Shown: one piece after another, positions 45,149 to 54,918 of the stretch
Layout of the letters: each line of letters starts with the position of its first letter
Position numbering within the stretch: the first letter of the stretch is position 1
NCBI RefSeq assembly: GCF_014697375.1
Contig: NZ_JACJRS010000030.1
Location: 1 to 57,332, forward strand
Length of the DNA stretch: 57,332 bases
Direction of reading: 5' to 3'
Source: Phormidium sp. FACHB-1136
Lineage (GTDB): Bacteria; Cyanobacteriota; Cyanobacteriia; Phormidesmidales; Phormidesmidaceae
Position numbers and translations under genes: made by a program
Notes under the pieces: model-generated
Told to the model about the DNA's origin: nothing
Seen by the model: the letters and a program-made list of their open reading frames with translations, nothing else
The model's database searches: none

Positions 45149-45170
45149 GTGTCAGTAATCATACTGACAC
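45149..45170. promoter_or_regulatory. Perfect palindrome upstream of pentapeptide gene
   Basis: GTGTCAGT (45149-45156) and ACTGACAC (45163-45170) with a 6-bp spacer. It may be an operator for a dimeric regulator or the terminator of the J-domain gene, whose stop is 51 bp upstream. A TATAAA-like box follows at about 45256. Confidence 0.5.
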
Positions 45171-45312
45171 TTGAGCTTTGCCTAAGATTCATAAAATGTA
45201 CACAAAGCCAGTGGCCAAGTTTGCAACTCCTTTGATCTGCACCTTGTAACATTTGTATAAATTGCAACGACTTCTCTGGAGTTTTACAGCTTTTATTGCG
45301 GGCCACCTTACC

Positions 45313-46062
45313 ATGCTTACCCTCGCGTCTCTTCAATCTGCCCTGGCGACAGGCCATCGAGATTTTCCCCAAGCCCACCTCGTCGGAGCCGATCTTAGCC
45401 GTTGGAACTTAACTCGGGTGCAGTTGGGGGGCGCAAACCTAACGGAGGCCAATCTGAGCCGTGTGCTGCTGGGCAACAGCGATCTCACAGCGGCGGTTCT
45501 TGATCGGGCCAACCTCCTCCATGCCTACCTCCGTCAGAGCAATCTACATCGGGCCAGTCTACAACGGGCTACCCTCATGCTGGCGGATTTAGGAGAAGCC
45601 GATCTAAGCGAGGCGGATCTCCGCAAGGCCAACTTGGTGGGGGCCAATCTCCAGTTCTGTAACCTCACGAATGCCGATCTGCGAGGAGCGATCTACTCTG
45701 ACGGCACCCAATGGCCCAAGGGGTTTCAGCGGAAGGCCAGTCTGCACCGTCTGGCCCCCAGCGTGTGCCTGTCAGGGGTGGATCTCAGTGGGGCACGGCT
45801 CACCGGAGTGAATCTACGCGGGGCTGACCTATCGGGAGCCAACCTAGAACACGCCGACCTGTGGGGAGCCTGCTTGGCCCAGGCCAACCTGAAAGGGGCC
45901 AATTTACAAGGGGCCAATCTGCTCAGCACCGACCTCTCGGGGGCCAACCTAGAGCACACCAATCTCCTCCAGGCCATCATCGATTTCCCCCATCGATCAG
46001 AAAATACGCCCCTGGTCGGCTTGCGAGGGCCATCTCGTAGCCTACCCTCCTTAACCTACTGA
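45313..46062 (+). CDS. Pentapeptide-repeat protein
   Basis: 249 residues built almost entirely from A(D/N)LxX repeats in two blocks, about 26-130 and 155-220, split by a short loop (YSDGTQWPKGFQ). The beta-helix would be about two-thirds of the protein. The ATG at 45313 is used, but a TTG start at 45253 would add 20 hydrophobic residues resembling a signal peptide, so lumen or periplasm location is possible. Role unknown. Confidence 0.82.
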   Translation: MLTLASLQSALATGHRDFPQAHLVGADLSRWNLTRVQLGGANLTEANLSRVLLGNSDLTAAVLDRANLLHAYLRQSNLHRASLQRATLMLADLGEADLSEADLRKANLVGANLQFCNLTNADLRGAIYSDGTQWPKGFQRKASLHRLAPSVCLSGVDLSGARLTGVNLRGADLSGANLEHADLWGACLAQANLKGANLQGANLLSTDLSGANLEHTNLLQAIIDFPHRSENTPLVGLRGPSRSLPSLTY

Positions 46063-46141
46063 AACCATAGGAATCGACTGAGGCCATGGGTGGGTCAATG
46101 AATCCTCGGTCTCGCGGATAGAGGGCAAAATTCTAGGAACT

Positions 46142-48199
46142 ATGCCAGAATTGCGCCGTTGGTCTATTTGCTTGGCCCGGAGGTTAACCGTGCAACCTTG
46201 TTTATTCCGGCAATTGCCAGGTCGGCAACGGAGCACCACCCTTGCTGCTCTGGTGGCCACCGTCGTTCTGGGCCAAGGGCTGCTGGGGACATGGGAGCAA
46301 CGCGCCCATGCCATTGATTGGGTAGAGCCGGAAGATGCCACCGGATCTCCCCCAGCGGTGACCGACCCCGCCACCGAAGTGGCCCCCGCTGTGATTGACG
46401 TTGTCCCCCACCAGCGCACCTTAAGCCCGGTGGTGGCCTTTGCCATGGAGCAGGAACTCAAAAACCTGATGGGTCGCCTCGAAAGTGCCCTGCTGCTGGC
46501 TCAATCTCTCCATGTACCTACTACCCTCACCCTCGCAGAGACCGTTCCCCTCCTTACCGCCACCGTGGGAGAGGTGAACCTAGGGGACGATCCACCGCCG
46601 TTTCTGCACCCACAACTGGCGGAGGCTCAGCAGCTTTTGCAAGACTGGCCCGCGCTGTTCTCTGGGAGCCAGCATCGAGAACTGACGGATCGCTGGTTGG
46701 CGGTGCGAGAGGCTCTGTGGGACAGTTTCCCGACGGAGCGACCCTATGCTCCGGCGGAGATTCGCGCCGTGTGGCTGGATCGGGGCACCATTGTGCGGGC
46801 GCGAAACCCAGAGGGATTGGCCCAACTCTTCGACCAACTCGCCGAGGCCGGGATCACCACGGTATTTTTTGAAACGGTGAATGCAGGCTACCCCATCTAC
46901 CCCAGCCGTGTGGCCCCAGAGCAAAACCCCCTCACCCGCCGCTGGGATCCCCTCGCCAGTGCCGTGGAACTGGCCCATGCCCGAGGCATGACGCTGCACG
47001 CCTGGGTGTGGGTGTTTGCCGCTGGGAATCAACAGCACAACCGCCTGCTCAACCTACCCGCCGATTACCCCGGCCCTCTCCTGTCGCGCTATCCGGCCTG
47101 GGCCGGATCCGACCATCGCGGCAACCCCATCCCCCTCGGCCAAGATAAACCCTTCCTCGACCCGGCCCATCCGGAGGTGCGCAGCTACCTGATCCGCCTG
47201 ATGTCGGAAATGGTGCAGGAGTACGACATCGATGGCGTTCACCTCGACTACATTCGCTACCCGTTCCAAGACCCAGCCGCCAATCGCACCTACGGCTATG
47301 GCGACGTAGCCCGCTGGCGTTTTCACAGCATCACCGGGGTCGATCCCCTCGATCTGTCCCCCCGGCCAGACCCCAGCCTCAGCCCCAACCAACAGACTCA
47401 GCAGCGGATACTGTGGGATCGCTGGACGGAATTTCGTATTCAGCAGGTGAACTCCTTTGTGGCCACCCTCAGCATTACCCTGCGGCGACAACGTCCGGGG
47501 TTGGTGATGTCGGCGGCGGTGTTTGCCCATCCCGAACCTGAGCGGCTGCAACAGATTCAGCAAGACTGGGCCACCTGGGCCAAGGAAGGACACATCGATT
47601 GGGTGGTGTTGATGAGCTATGCCCAGGACACTAGCCGATTTGAACAACTGGTACGCCCCTGGATGAGCGGCCAACCCTTTGGATCGGCCCTGGTGATTCC
47701 CGGCATTCGCATCTACAACCTCTCGACCCAGGCCACCCTAGACCAAATCCAAGCTGTCCGTGACCTGCCCACCCCAGGGTTTGCCCTCTTTGCCACCGCC
47801 GACCTCAATGCCGACCTCAATCGGCTCTTAACCCAAACCCAGGGCACCCCCACCCCCACCGCCCCCGCCCAGATGGCCCTGGCCCGCTACCAAGCCCTCC
47901 AGCGGGAGTGGCAGTGGCTACTCAGCCATCAAAAACTGTGGATGGAACGCCCCGCCCTAGAGCAGTGGGTACGGGACGTGAACCAGTTGGAGGCCGATCT
48001 CATCGCCCTGAGTAATACCCCCTCACGGCGCACCCTAGAGCGGGTACAGCAAGGGATCGTTCAGGTTCAAACGCCCCTCACCTCCCAAATTCTGATCGAG
48101 GCCACCAATAGCGCCTATCGGCTTCAGGTGTGGCAGCATCGGCTGGGGGTCATTGATCAACTTCTGCGCCACGGAGAACCGCAACTGCTAGGGCGTTAA
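46142..48199 (+). CDS. Family 10-like glycosyl hydrolase (GHL10, DUF187)
   Basis: 685 residues. A hydrophobic N-terminal segment around residues 30-50 suggests export or anchoring. From residue ~200, [49 protein letters not shown] and [13 protein letters not shown] are the blocks of the GHL10 (TIM-barrel) family. Asp/Glu residues near [11 protein letters not shown] suit a glycosidase. Likely acts on cell-wall or extracellular glycans. The final ~110 residues are helical and may be a partner domain. Downstream is tRNA-Asp. Confidence 0.88.
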   Translation: MPELRRWSICLARRLTVQPCLFRQLPGRQRSTTLAALVATVVLGQGLLGTWEQRAHAIDWVEPEDATGSPPAVTDPATEVAPAVIDVVPHQRTLSPVVAFAMEQELKNLMGRLESALLLAQSLHVPTTLTLAETVPLLTATVGEVNLGDDPPPFLHPQLAEAQQLLQDWPALFSGSQHRELTDRWLAVREALWDSFPTERPYAPAEIRAVWLDRGTIVRARNPEGLAQLFDQLAEAGITTVFFETVNAGYPIYPSRVAPEQNPLTRRWDPLASAVELAHARGMTLHAWVWVFAAGNQQHNRLLNLPADYPGPLLSRYPAWAGSDHRGNPIPLGQDKPFLDPAHPEVRSYLIRLMSEMVQEYDIDGVHLDYIRYPFQDPAANRTYGYGDVARWRFHSITGVDPLDLSPRPDPSLSPNQQTQQRILWDRWTEFRIQQVNSFVATLSITLRRQRPGLVMSAAVFAHPEPERLQQIQQDWATWAKEGHIDWVVLMSYAQDTSRFEQLVRPWMSGQPFGSALVIPGIRIYNLSTQATLDQIQAVRDLPTPGFALFATADLNADLNRLLTQTQGTPTPTAPAQMALARYQALQREWQWLLSHQKLWMERPALEQWVRDVNQLEADLIALSNTPSRRTLERVQQGIVQVQTPLTSQILIEATNSAYRLQVWQHRLGVIDQLLRHGEPQLLGR

Positions 48200-48274
48200 C
48201 CCCTCAAAGTCGGCGGTGGCCATCGTCGGTGGGGTGGGGACATGGGAGAAAGATGGACTTTCTTGGTTTTTTAT

Positions 48275-48303
48275 TTGACAAACGTCCCATAAGGACACAC
48301 AAT
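48275..48303 (+). promoter_or_regulatory. Promoter of tRNA-Asp
   Basis: Consensus -35 TTGACA (48275-48280), 17-bp spacer, -10-like CACAAT (48298-48303). Transcription would begin around 48310, just before the tRNA. Confidence 0.7.
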
Positions 48304-48321
48304 AGAAATCACCCAAGTCGA

Positions 48322-48395
48322 GGGCCTGTAGTTCAATCGGTTAGAGCACCGCCCTGTCACGGCGGAAGTTGCGGGTTCGAATCCCGTCAGGCCCG
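48322..48395 (+). tRNA. tRNA-Asp (anticodon GUC)
   Basis: 74 nt; acceptor GGGCCTG/CAGGCCC with discriminator G; anticodon stem CCGCC/GGCGG with loop CTGTCAC, so anticodon GTC. D and T arms normal. CCA is not encoded. Confidence 0.98.
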
Positions 48396-48413
48396 TTAAA
48401 TAGATTACAAGGT

Positions 48414-48450
48414 TAGGCTGAGTCTCAAGTTGGGCTCAGCCTAGTTTTTT
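48414..48450 (+). terminator. Intrinsic terminator overlapping the antiporter stop codon
   Basis: TAGGCTGAG (48414-48422) pairs perfectly with CTCAGCCTA (48435-48443), followed by GTTTTTT. It ends tRNA-Asp transcription on the + strand; its right arm also contains the antiporter stop codon (48441-48443, minus strand), so it may serve both. Confidence 0.92.
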
Positions 48451-50045
48451 GTGGACAGGATGAGGGGGGCGGGGGGAGCCTTTTTGATCCAGCCCGCTTG
48501 GATGAGTTGGTCGTAGGTGGCAGATTCGATGGCCTGGAGCTGTTGGCGCTTCTGCTGTTCCACGAAGGCTTCGAGATCGGGATGATCGGCCCGGAGTTGG
48601 GCCATGTCCTGGCTAGCCTGATCTAGCTTTTGGGCAATGGTGACTAACTCGATCTGGCAGAGGGATTCCCCTAGCTGGGCTTGGGTTTGGGGCAGGCTGA
48701 GGTACTGCTGAAGGCGTTCTAGGGCCATCCGCTGGGCCACCCGCTCTAGGTATTGATCTTGATACTTTCGGGTTTCCAAGAGGTTAAGGGCGTCTAGGAG
48801 GGGTTTGGTGGTCAGCCCTTGAACCAGCAGGGTAAACAGAACAACGCCGAAGGAATTGGAGATAATTTGCTGGCGATCCGTCACTAGGTCGGGAATGCTG
48901 AGGGCCAGGGCAATGGCCACGGAACCCCGCAGCCCCACCCACCACAGCACGGTTTGCTCGGCCCAGGGGATGGGGGAACGGGTGATCAGCCCACTGAGGG
49001 CACTGAAGCCAAAGATGGCCACGGCGCGGGAAATCACTACGGCGATGATCGCGACGATACTGGTGCCGACGTGCTCAATGAAGTAGGGGAACAACACCTG
49101 ATCCCCCAGTAGCAGAAAGACAATGGAGTTGACCAGGAAGATGGTGAACTCCCAAAATTCCACCATAGTCGAGCGCTTTTGAGGGCGGGTTCCGGGCACC
49201 AGGCCCAGGTTGCCAATCACCAGGCCCGCCGCCACCACGGCAATGACGCCAGATCCCCCGAAATCTTCTGCCAAGAGGTAGGCTCCGTAGGCGGTGACCA
49301 AACTGAGGGATTGTTCCACCCAGGCCAGGTCGTAGCGCTGGGTGAGCAGGGCCACGGCGGTGCCAATCAAGCCGCCCACCCCCAGGCCAATGCCGCTGAC
49401 AATGAGGAACTGCACCAGGGTCGTGGTTAGGTCGATGGGCTGGGGGTCGATGGCCTGCTCTAGTAGGACACTAAAGGCCACCACGGCAGCGCCATCATTG
49501 AACAGGCTTTCCCCCTCCAGGAGCGTCGTCAGCCGTTTTCCGGCCCCCACTTCGCGAAACACCCCCAACACCGAGGCCGAATCCGTGGCCGCTAGACAGG
49601 CTCCGGTGAGCAGTGCCGTCGTCCAAGACACCTGCATCCAGTGGTGCAAGGCCCAGCCAATCCCCACAATGGAAACGGGTACGCTGCCAATGGCAAACAA
49701 ACTGCTGGGAACGATCTGCTGGCGCAGGTCGGGCCACTTCATCTTCCAGGCCGCCTCAAACAAAATGGGCGGCAGAAAAATCAGGAGAATCATTCCCGGC
49801 GATAGGTCAACCAGACGCACCTCCACCAGGGCCAGACCCAGACCTACAACAACCAGCAACAGGGTGTAGGGGACTTGCCTCAGGGGTGGGAAAATCCGGG
49901 GTAGGCTGGCCGCACTGAGGGCCACCAGCAGCACGGGCAAAAAGGCTTTGAGGTTGCGCTCAATGGCCAAATCCGTGGCGTCGGTTAACAAACTGCCCAA
50001 CACCGAAGGGAGGACAGCAAGCGGGGACGCAAGGGTGAGATCCAT
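48441..50045 (-). CDS. CPA1-type sodium/proton antiporter
   Basis: Integral membrane protein of about 534 residues with the CPA1 (NhaP/NHE) plan. About 12 hydrophobic segments in the first 400 residues; transport motifs FLPPILFEAAW, LAATDSASVLGVFREV and LLEGESLFNDGAAVV (the ion-binding ND pair). The last ~120 residues are a hydrophilic, coiled-coil tail that probably regulates it. Expected to export Na+ or Li+ in exchange for H+. The ATG at 50045 lies after an upstream in-frame region I consider unlikely. Confidence 0.93.
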   Translation of the reverse strand: MDLTLASPLAVLPSVLGSLLTDATDLAIERNLKAFLPVLLVALSAASLPRIFPPLRQVPYTLLLVVVGLGLALVEVRLVDLSPGMILLIFLPPILFEAAWKMKWPDLRQQIVPSSLFAIGSVPVSIVGIGWALHHWMQVSWTTALLTGACLAATDSASVLGVFREVGAGKRLTTLLEGESLFNDGAAVVAFSVLLEQAIDPQPIDLTTTLVQFLIVSGIGLGVGGLIGTAVALLTQRYDLAWVEQSLSLVTAYGAYLLAEDFGGSGVIAVVAAGLVIGNLGLVPGTRPQKRSTMVEFWEFTIFLVNSIVFLLLGDQVLFPYFIEHVGTSIVAIIAVVISRAVAIFGFSALSGLITRSPIPWAEQTVLWWVGLRGSVAIALALSIPDLVTDRQQIISNSFGVVLFTLLVQGLTTKPLLDALNLLETRKYQDQYLERVAQRMALERLQQYLSLPQTQAQLGESLCQIELVTIAQKLDQASQDMAQLRADHPDLEAFVEQQKRQQLQAIESATYDQLIQAGWIKKAPPAPLILSTKN

Positions 50046-50206
50046 CACAACGCTGAAAATTCTGCAACAGCCGTGGACGAGCCACGCCAGACCAAGCATA
50101 GCGCACAGGTCTTTCCTCCGGTGCAGCCTGAACTTGGCTTCGAGTTGGCGTCAAGTTAGCATCAAGGCGGGTATGTCATGCATCCTTATGTTGCCTGCCA
50201 TCCTGA

Positions 50207-52126
50207 TCAAAACTCGCATAGGCTGGTGGGCCGCAGGGGGCACTGATCCGCCGTGGTGATCACTCCCCGCAGGGTGAGTTGGCTGAGATGGGGAAGTTCC
50301 GCTAGGGGGCTGAGGTCGGTGATGGGGTTTTCGTCGAGATAGATCAGACGTAGTTCCGTCAGTTCCGCCAGGGGGGCCACGTCCCGCACGTTGGCATTCA
50401 CCAAGGCCAACCGTCGCAGGTTGGTCAGCGCGGTCAGGGGTTGCAGGCTGTCGAGGTCGTTGAAGGCGAGGGTCAGTTCCAGCAAATCCGTTAGGGAACG
50501 GAGGGGGCCGAGGTCGGTAATGGCGTTGCTGGTCAGGCTGAGGCGATACAGTTGGTTCAAACCGCTGAGGGGTGTGAGGTCCTGAACTTGGTTATCCGAC
50601 AGGTACAACGCCCCCAGATGGCTGAGGTTAGCGAGGGGACTGATATCCTGAATTTGATTGGAACTGAGATCTAGCTCTTGCAGGTTGGGATAGCGGGTTA
50701 GGGGTTGCAGATCGCGAATTTGATTTCCGTGTAGAAACAGGTTGTTGAGGGCGGGCAACTCCGGCAGTTGGCTTACATCCGAGAGACCCGTCAAGCTTGC
50801 CCGTAGGGTAGTTAACGCGCTGAGGGAGCCTAGGGGGGCAAAGTCCTGAACGGCGGTGTTTTCAAGGTCTAACTCAAATAAGGGTAACCCTGTCAGGGGT
50901 GAGAGATCCTGTACAGGGTTGCGGCCTAGCCCCACCTGAGCCAAGTTCGATAGATCTTGCAAGGGACTGAGGTCGCTGACTTGGTTGCCATCCAAATACA
51001 ATTCCGCTAAGTTGGACAGACCTTGCAGGGGGCTGAGGTCGCTGACGGCATTGTCGCCCTGCATGACCTGGTAGCCATCCAACCAAATTCGATTTTCCAG
51101 GGATAGACGGTTGAGGGTCGTGAGGGTTCGCAGCGGCGTAATATCTGTAATCTGGTTGGCGTCTAGGTTAAGTTCCCACAGTTGGCGCAGGTTGGCCAAG
51201 GGCGAGATCGCTTGGATTTGGTTATCGTTGAGGCTTAGGAATTGCAAATTGGCCAGATTCTCCAGGGGGGCGAGGTCAGAGATGGCATTGTGGCTCAGCG
51301 ATAACGTTTCTAAGGAAGTCAGCCCCGATAGCGATTGCACCGACTCAATTTGGTTTCTGTCCAAATACAGGGCGATGGGAGTCAAATCCTCTAGGGGGAT
51401 CAGATCTCGAATGAGGTTATCGTTTAGCGCCAATTCGTTCAGCCTAGTGAGGGCTTGCAGCGGCGTGAGATCCTGGATTTGGTTGTCATTCAGCAGCAGT
51501 TGTTCTAATTGATCGAGTCCCGCCAAGGGGGCCACATTCTGAATGGCGTTGTTCTGAAGGCTGAGGCGGGTGAGTTGCGTAAGGTTTACGAGGGGAGCCA
51601 AATCGGTGATTGAGTTGTCGTATAAATAAAGCTGCTGTAATTGCGTCAGCCCCGCTAGTGGCCCTAGGTCAGTAATCTGGTTATCGCCTAGGTTCAGTTC
51701 TTCAAGTAGCGTTAAGGCTTCTAGCCCCTGCAAACTTCTGACTTGATTGCTGCTAATGGATAGCTTTTGCAACTGGGTGAGGGAGGCCAAGGGGCGCAAA
51801 TCGCTAACCGCATTGCCATAGAGATAGATCTCCCGCACCTGGGTGAAGGACGAGAGGGGACGCAAATCCACAATTCCGGCCCCATCCAAGGCCAGGGCGG
51901 GGCTTTCTTGTAAGCGGGCTTCGGCGGTGGCACAGTCTTCGGTACCCGTGTAGATCAACAGGGCGGTAACCGTTTGCTGAGCCGCAGGATCCAGTTCAGC
52001 GTAGTGAGTACACCAATCCGTAAAACGACTAAAGCGAGAGTCGGCATTGGCCCAGGCTGGGTTTCCTAGCCCAATCCACAGGCCGATAGCGGAAAACCCA
52101 ACCCACCGGGGGAAATGTGTCGTCAT
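50207..52126 (-). CDS. Secreted leucine-rich-repeat protein (internalin/SDS22-like)
   Basis: 639 residues. Signal peptide at 1-26 (WIGLGNPAWA end), a short Cys-containing cap (WCTHYAELDP, TEDCATAEA), then about 22 LRRs of the SDS22/internalin type, consensus LxxLxxLxLxxNxIxDLxPL. It ends with a capping segment carrying two Cys (DQCPLRPTSLC). The regular repeat forms a curved binding surface; in bacteria these bind proteins. Probably periplasmic or surface-exposed. The ATG at 52126 fits the signal peptide; the frame starts earlier at 52183. Confidence 0.88.
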   Translation of the reverse strand: MTTHFPRWVGFSAIGLWIGLGNPAWANADSRFSRFTDWCTHYAELDPAAQQTVTALLIYTGTEDCATAEARLQESPALALDGAGIVDLRPLSSFTQVREIYLYGNAVSDLRPLASLTQLQKLSISSNQVRSLQGLEALTLLEELNLGDNQITDLGPLAGLTQLQQLYLYDNSITDLAPLVNLTQLTRLSLQNNAIQNVAPLAGLDQLEQLLLNDNQIQDLTPLQALTRLNELALNDNLIRDLIPLEDLTPIALYLDRNQIESVQSLSGLTSLETLSLSHNAISDLAPLENLANLQFLSLNDNQIQAISPLANLRQLWELNLDANQITDITPLRTLTTLNRLSLENRIWLDGYQVMQGDNAVSDLSPLQGLSNLAELYLDGNQVSDLSPLQDLSNLAQVGLGRNPVQDLSPLTGLPLFELDLENTAVQDFAPLGSLSALTTLRASLTGLSDVSQLPELPALNNLFLHGNQIRDLQPLTRYPNLQELDLSSNQIQDISPLANLSHLGALYLSDNQVQDLTPLSGLNQLYRLSLTSNAITDLGPLRSLTDLLELTLAFNDLDSLQPLTALTNLRRLALVNANVRDVAPLAELTELRLIYLDENPITDLSPLAELPHLSQLTLRGVITTADQCPLRPTSLCEF

Positions 52127-52252
52127 AGCAGAAAAGCGTCCTGGCAAACGTTTGGGCAAAACTGAAAAATCCGATTTTCTCAATTTAGCCAGGAAACTTC
52201 GTCCACCCGGAAAATAGCGGCAAAACGCAACAATTCCGCCGCGATCTGACCC

Positions 52253-52495
52253 CTAACTCAAACTTTGCACAAACCGCATCGCCATTTGGGGGAGGTGGCC
52301 GATCTCAAACCAAAGTTGTTTTGGGGCAATGCCAAACAGGTATTGCAGCCCCAGCACAATGGCCACAATGCCCAAAATCGAGCCCGCCCCCACCCTAAAC
52401 ACCTGAAAAACGAGCCGGAAGCCCAGCACCACCACTGCGACCGCTGCCGCCAGCAACACCAACTGAGAATCAACGCCGCCAAACACTGGACTCAT
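52253..52495 (-). CDS. Small conserved membrane protein
   Basis: 80 residues with two hydrophobic segments (about 10-29 and 38-53), ending in a short polar tail. Similar short proteins occur in cyanobacteria. Weak AGG ribosome site upstream. It lies between the LRR and MFS genes on the same strand. Function unknown. Confidence 0.6.
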   Translation of the reverse strand: MSPVFGGVDSQLVLLAAAVAVVVLGFRLVFQVFRVGAGSILGIVAIVLGLQYLFGIAPKQLWFEIGHLPQMAMRFVQSLS

Positions 52496-52594
52496 GGTTT
52501 ACCTAATTCCAACACGTAACGTTACTTCAGACTATCCAAACCCAGGGGTCAGCCACATCTGGATCAGCGGTCAAGATTCGCTGTAGCCCCTGGC

Positions 52595-53875
52595 CTAGGC
52601 GGTGCCCTCGCCTTCCGAGGGCTGCATTGCTGTGCGGGTATGCAAGACTTCAAAGGCCCACAGCAACGCTAGACACACCGACACACTCATTGCCACCCCC
52701 AGCCAAAACCGATGGGCGACCAGCGGCGATTGATCCATGGCCCAGCCGCCAATCAGGGGGCCAATGAAGTAGCCAATCGTCCAGCATTGGGAACTGACGG
52801 CGACGTAGGTGGCGCGGAGGTTGGGCGGCGCGAGGTCAGAAACCGTGGCTACAAAAAAGGGCTTGTAGGCTACGGAGGCCAGGGACAGCAAACATAGGGC
52901 CACAATCGCCCAGATAAACTGCCCTTCGGCAAAGGTGCCCGCCGCCCACAGCAGGGCAAAGCCAAAGGCCCACAGCACCATGGCCCCCATCAGCACAAAA
53001 ATCCGTCTGAGAGGCGTCAAAATGCTGGTAGTAGGAAGTTGTAGCACCGCTCCCACGCCGATGTAGCACCAGGTAAACAACCCTGCCGTACTGCCCACAG
53101 AAACCCCTGGGATGGGGTCATTTCCGGCGATAAAGTTGGTGAAGTAGAGGGGAATGGTGGTGGTGACTAGGGCCACGTAGGTGGTAAAAAACACGTTGGC
53201 CAGCATGAACACCACCAAAGCTTTGTCTTTCAAGGCGGCGACCCAGCCCTGCCCCGACCGCTCATGCTTAGACCGACTGGGGTAGTCATTGGTCATGAGG
53301 ATCTGAATCAGCAGCCCAAACAGGGCAAACATGGCCCCACATCCAGCAAACAGCAGCTTGGGTGACTCGTTCACGAGAGCCAGCAAGGCGCTGCCCCCCA
53401 ATACTCCCAGACCAATCCCAATGTATTCCGCTACCCCCATCACTGCAAAGGCTTGGCTGCGGTCTTCGGAATTGGTGGCATCCATCACCGCCGCCCCGGA
53501 GGCCGTCCAATAGCAGCCGAGGCTAATGCCTAGTACCATGCTGGCCACAATCAACAGCCAAAGGGATTGGGCCACCATCAAAATTAGCGCCACTGCCGCC
53601 CCGCTGGCGGCGGCCAAGGAAAGAACCACTTTTCGGCCAAACCGAGGGGAGTCTGCCAGCGTCGCCCCGACAAAATGCCCACCAACCTCGGTAATGGCGC
53701 ACAGGCTGAGGGCAAACCCCACGGAGGTCGCTGATAGCCCCACCTGGTTGACAAACAAAATGGGGATGTAGAAGCTCAGGAGGCCGTAGCTGATCTGAAT
53801 TAAAAAGCGCCCTAGGGCTTGAACCTGAACCTGTCGGTTAGACAACTGCAACGCCGAGGAGAGATTCATGGCCAA
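52595..53875 (-). CDS. MFS transporter
   Basis: 426 residues with 12 hydrophobic segments and the usual N/C halves joined by a polar loop (NDYPSRSKHERSGQGWV). The loop between TM2 and TM3 has the GATLADSPRFGRK pattern, a loose MFS motif A. Looks like a drug/sugar efflux permease; direction and substrate unknown. Confidence 0.85.
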   Translation of the reverse strand: MAMNLSSALQLSNRQVQVQALGRFLIQISYGLLSFYIPILFVNQVGLSATSVGFALSLCAITEVGGHFVGATLADSPRFGRKVVLSLAAASGAAVALILMVAQSLWLLIVASMVLGISLGCYWTASGAAVMDATNSEDRSQAFAVMGVAEYIGIGLGVLGGSALLALVNESPKLLFAGCGAMFALFGLLIQILMTNDYPSRSKHERSGQGWVAALKDKALVVFMLANVFFTTYVALVTTTIPLYFTNFIAGNDPIPGVSVGSTAGLFTWCYIGVGAVLQLPTTSILTPLRRIFVLMGAMVLWAFGFALLWAAGTFAEGQFIWAIVALCLLSLASVAYKPFFVATVSDLAPPNLRATYVAVSSQCWTIGYFIGPLIGGWAMDQSPLVAHRFWLGVAMSVSVCLALLWAFEVLHTRTAMQPSEGEGTA

Positions 53876-53910
53876 CCAGGGAAAATGAAGGAGTAGCGGG
53901 CAAACGGCAT

Positions 53911-54744
53911 TTAGTGAATTTCGCTAAACACAAATACCATAGCCACCATCGCCGCGATAGTGAAGGTTGCCCCCACAATTTCTATCCGCATGGAGGCTCG
54001 ACGGTGGGCAGGCTGGAGCCAAAAGTCTAGGGTACGCAGAATCAGCGGCATCACCACCAGGGTGAGAATGCAGGTCGTGACTAGATTTTTGACCAACATG
54101 GCACTGGCCGGATCCCAGTTTTTCATCAGATCTAGGGCATCAATTACACAATCCTGAATCATAATCACCGGATACAGCCCCAGCACCACCGACAGAATTT
54201 GTTTCCAGGCTGGGGGGCCAAGCCCCGTGAGTTCGTTGCCTGACTGGTGAGAAAACCAGCCCTCCAGCCCCGTTTCAAAGGACTTGAATTTGTAAGACTT
54301 AAACAGATCGCGGCCCAGCTTCAGCAGGGCATCTCGCTTGGGCGACAGCAGCCAGCGGTTGAGATCCTCCGGCTGCTCAAAGTGAACCACGGAATACCAC
54401 TTCAGCACCCCACCCCGGCACGGCAGGGGACGATGGCGATCAGCTCGGATAAACCCTGGGAACGATTGAGCCGCATTCACTAGGCTGCGGTGCCACCTGC
54501 GAAAGGCCCAGCTTTTCTCCTGGGGCACCGTGTACTCAATCACGACGCTGGAGTAGGGTACCTGCTCCGGTTCCGCTGCCTTGGCCAGCAAATTCAGCGA
54601 CCCCTGCCAGACTGGATGCAGACGTTGCTTCACCTCTTGTACTAGGGCCGGAGAGGCCACGGCCCCTAGGGATGGGATTTCCAGCGACCCCAGGCGGCTG
54701 CGCCAGTCGTCAACGAAATTGAGTGCAGAACCTTTGAGAGTCAT
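53911..54744 (-). CDS. ABM-domain membrane protein, paralogue 1
   Basis: 277 residues. The middle part (about 62-160) has the antibiotic-biosynthesis-monooxygenase-like (ABM, ferredoxin-fold) pattern: SSVVIEYTVPQEKSWAFRRWHRSLVNAA, SFPGFIRADRH, VHFEQPEDLNRWL. It is followed by GLGPPAWKQILSVVLGLYPVIMI and two further hydrophobic segments, so the domain is tied to the membrane by three segments. The 240-residue protein encoded upstream shares the same plan. The ABM fold need not mean oxygenase activity. It lies 35 bp after the MFS gene. Confidence 0.7.
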   Translation of the reverse strand: MTLKGSALNFVDDWRSRLGSLEIPSLGAVASPALVQEVKQRLHPVWQGSLNLLAKAAEPEQVPYSSVVIEYTVPQEKSWAFRRWHRSLVNAAQSFPGFIRADRHRPLPCRGGVLKWYSVVHFEQPEDLNRWLLSPKRDALLKLGRDLFKSYKFKSFETGLEGWFSHQSGNELTGLGPPAWKQILSVVLGLYPVIMIQDCVIDALDLMKNWDPASAMLVKNLVTTCILTLVVMPLILRTLDFWLQPAHRRASMRIEIVGATFTIAAMVAMVFVFSEIH

Positions 54745-54918
54745 GGTGGCTTAGGCTCTAAAGTGACCCTTAATGGAATTGTATTCTGTATACATCTTCT
54801 GGGATCAAGGCTTTGTAGCCGTAATTACCCCACTGATCTGCCGTGTGATGATCCCTGGGCTATACACCCAGACATCCTAGGAGATCTCTCTTAGTGATAC
54901 AGGCCAGTATGCCCCGCG

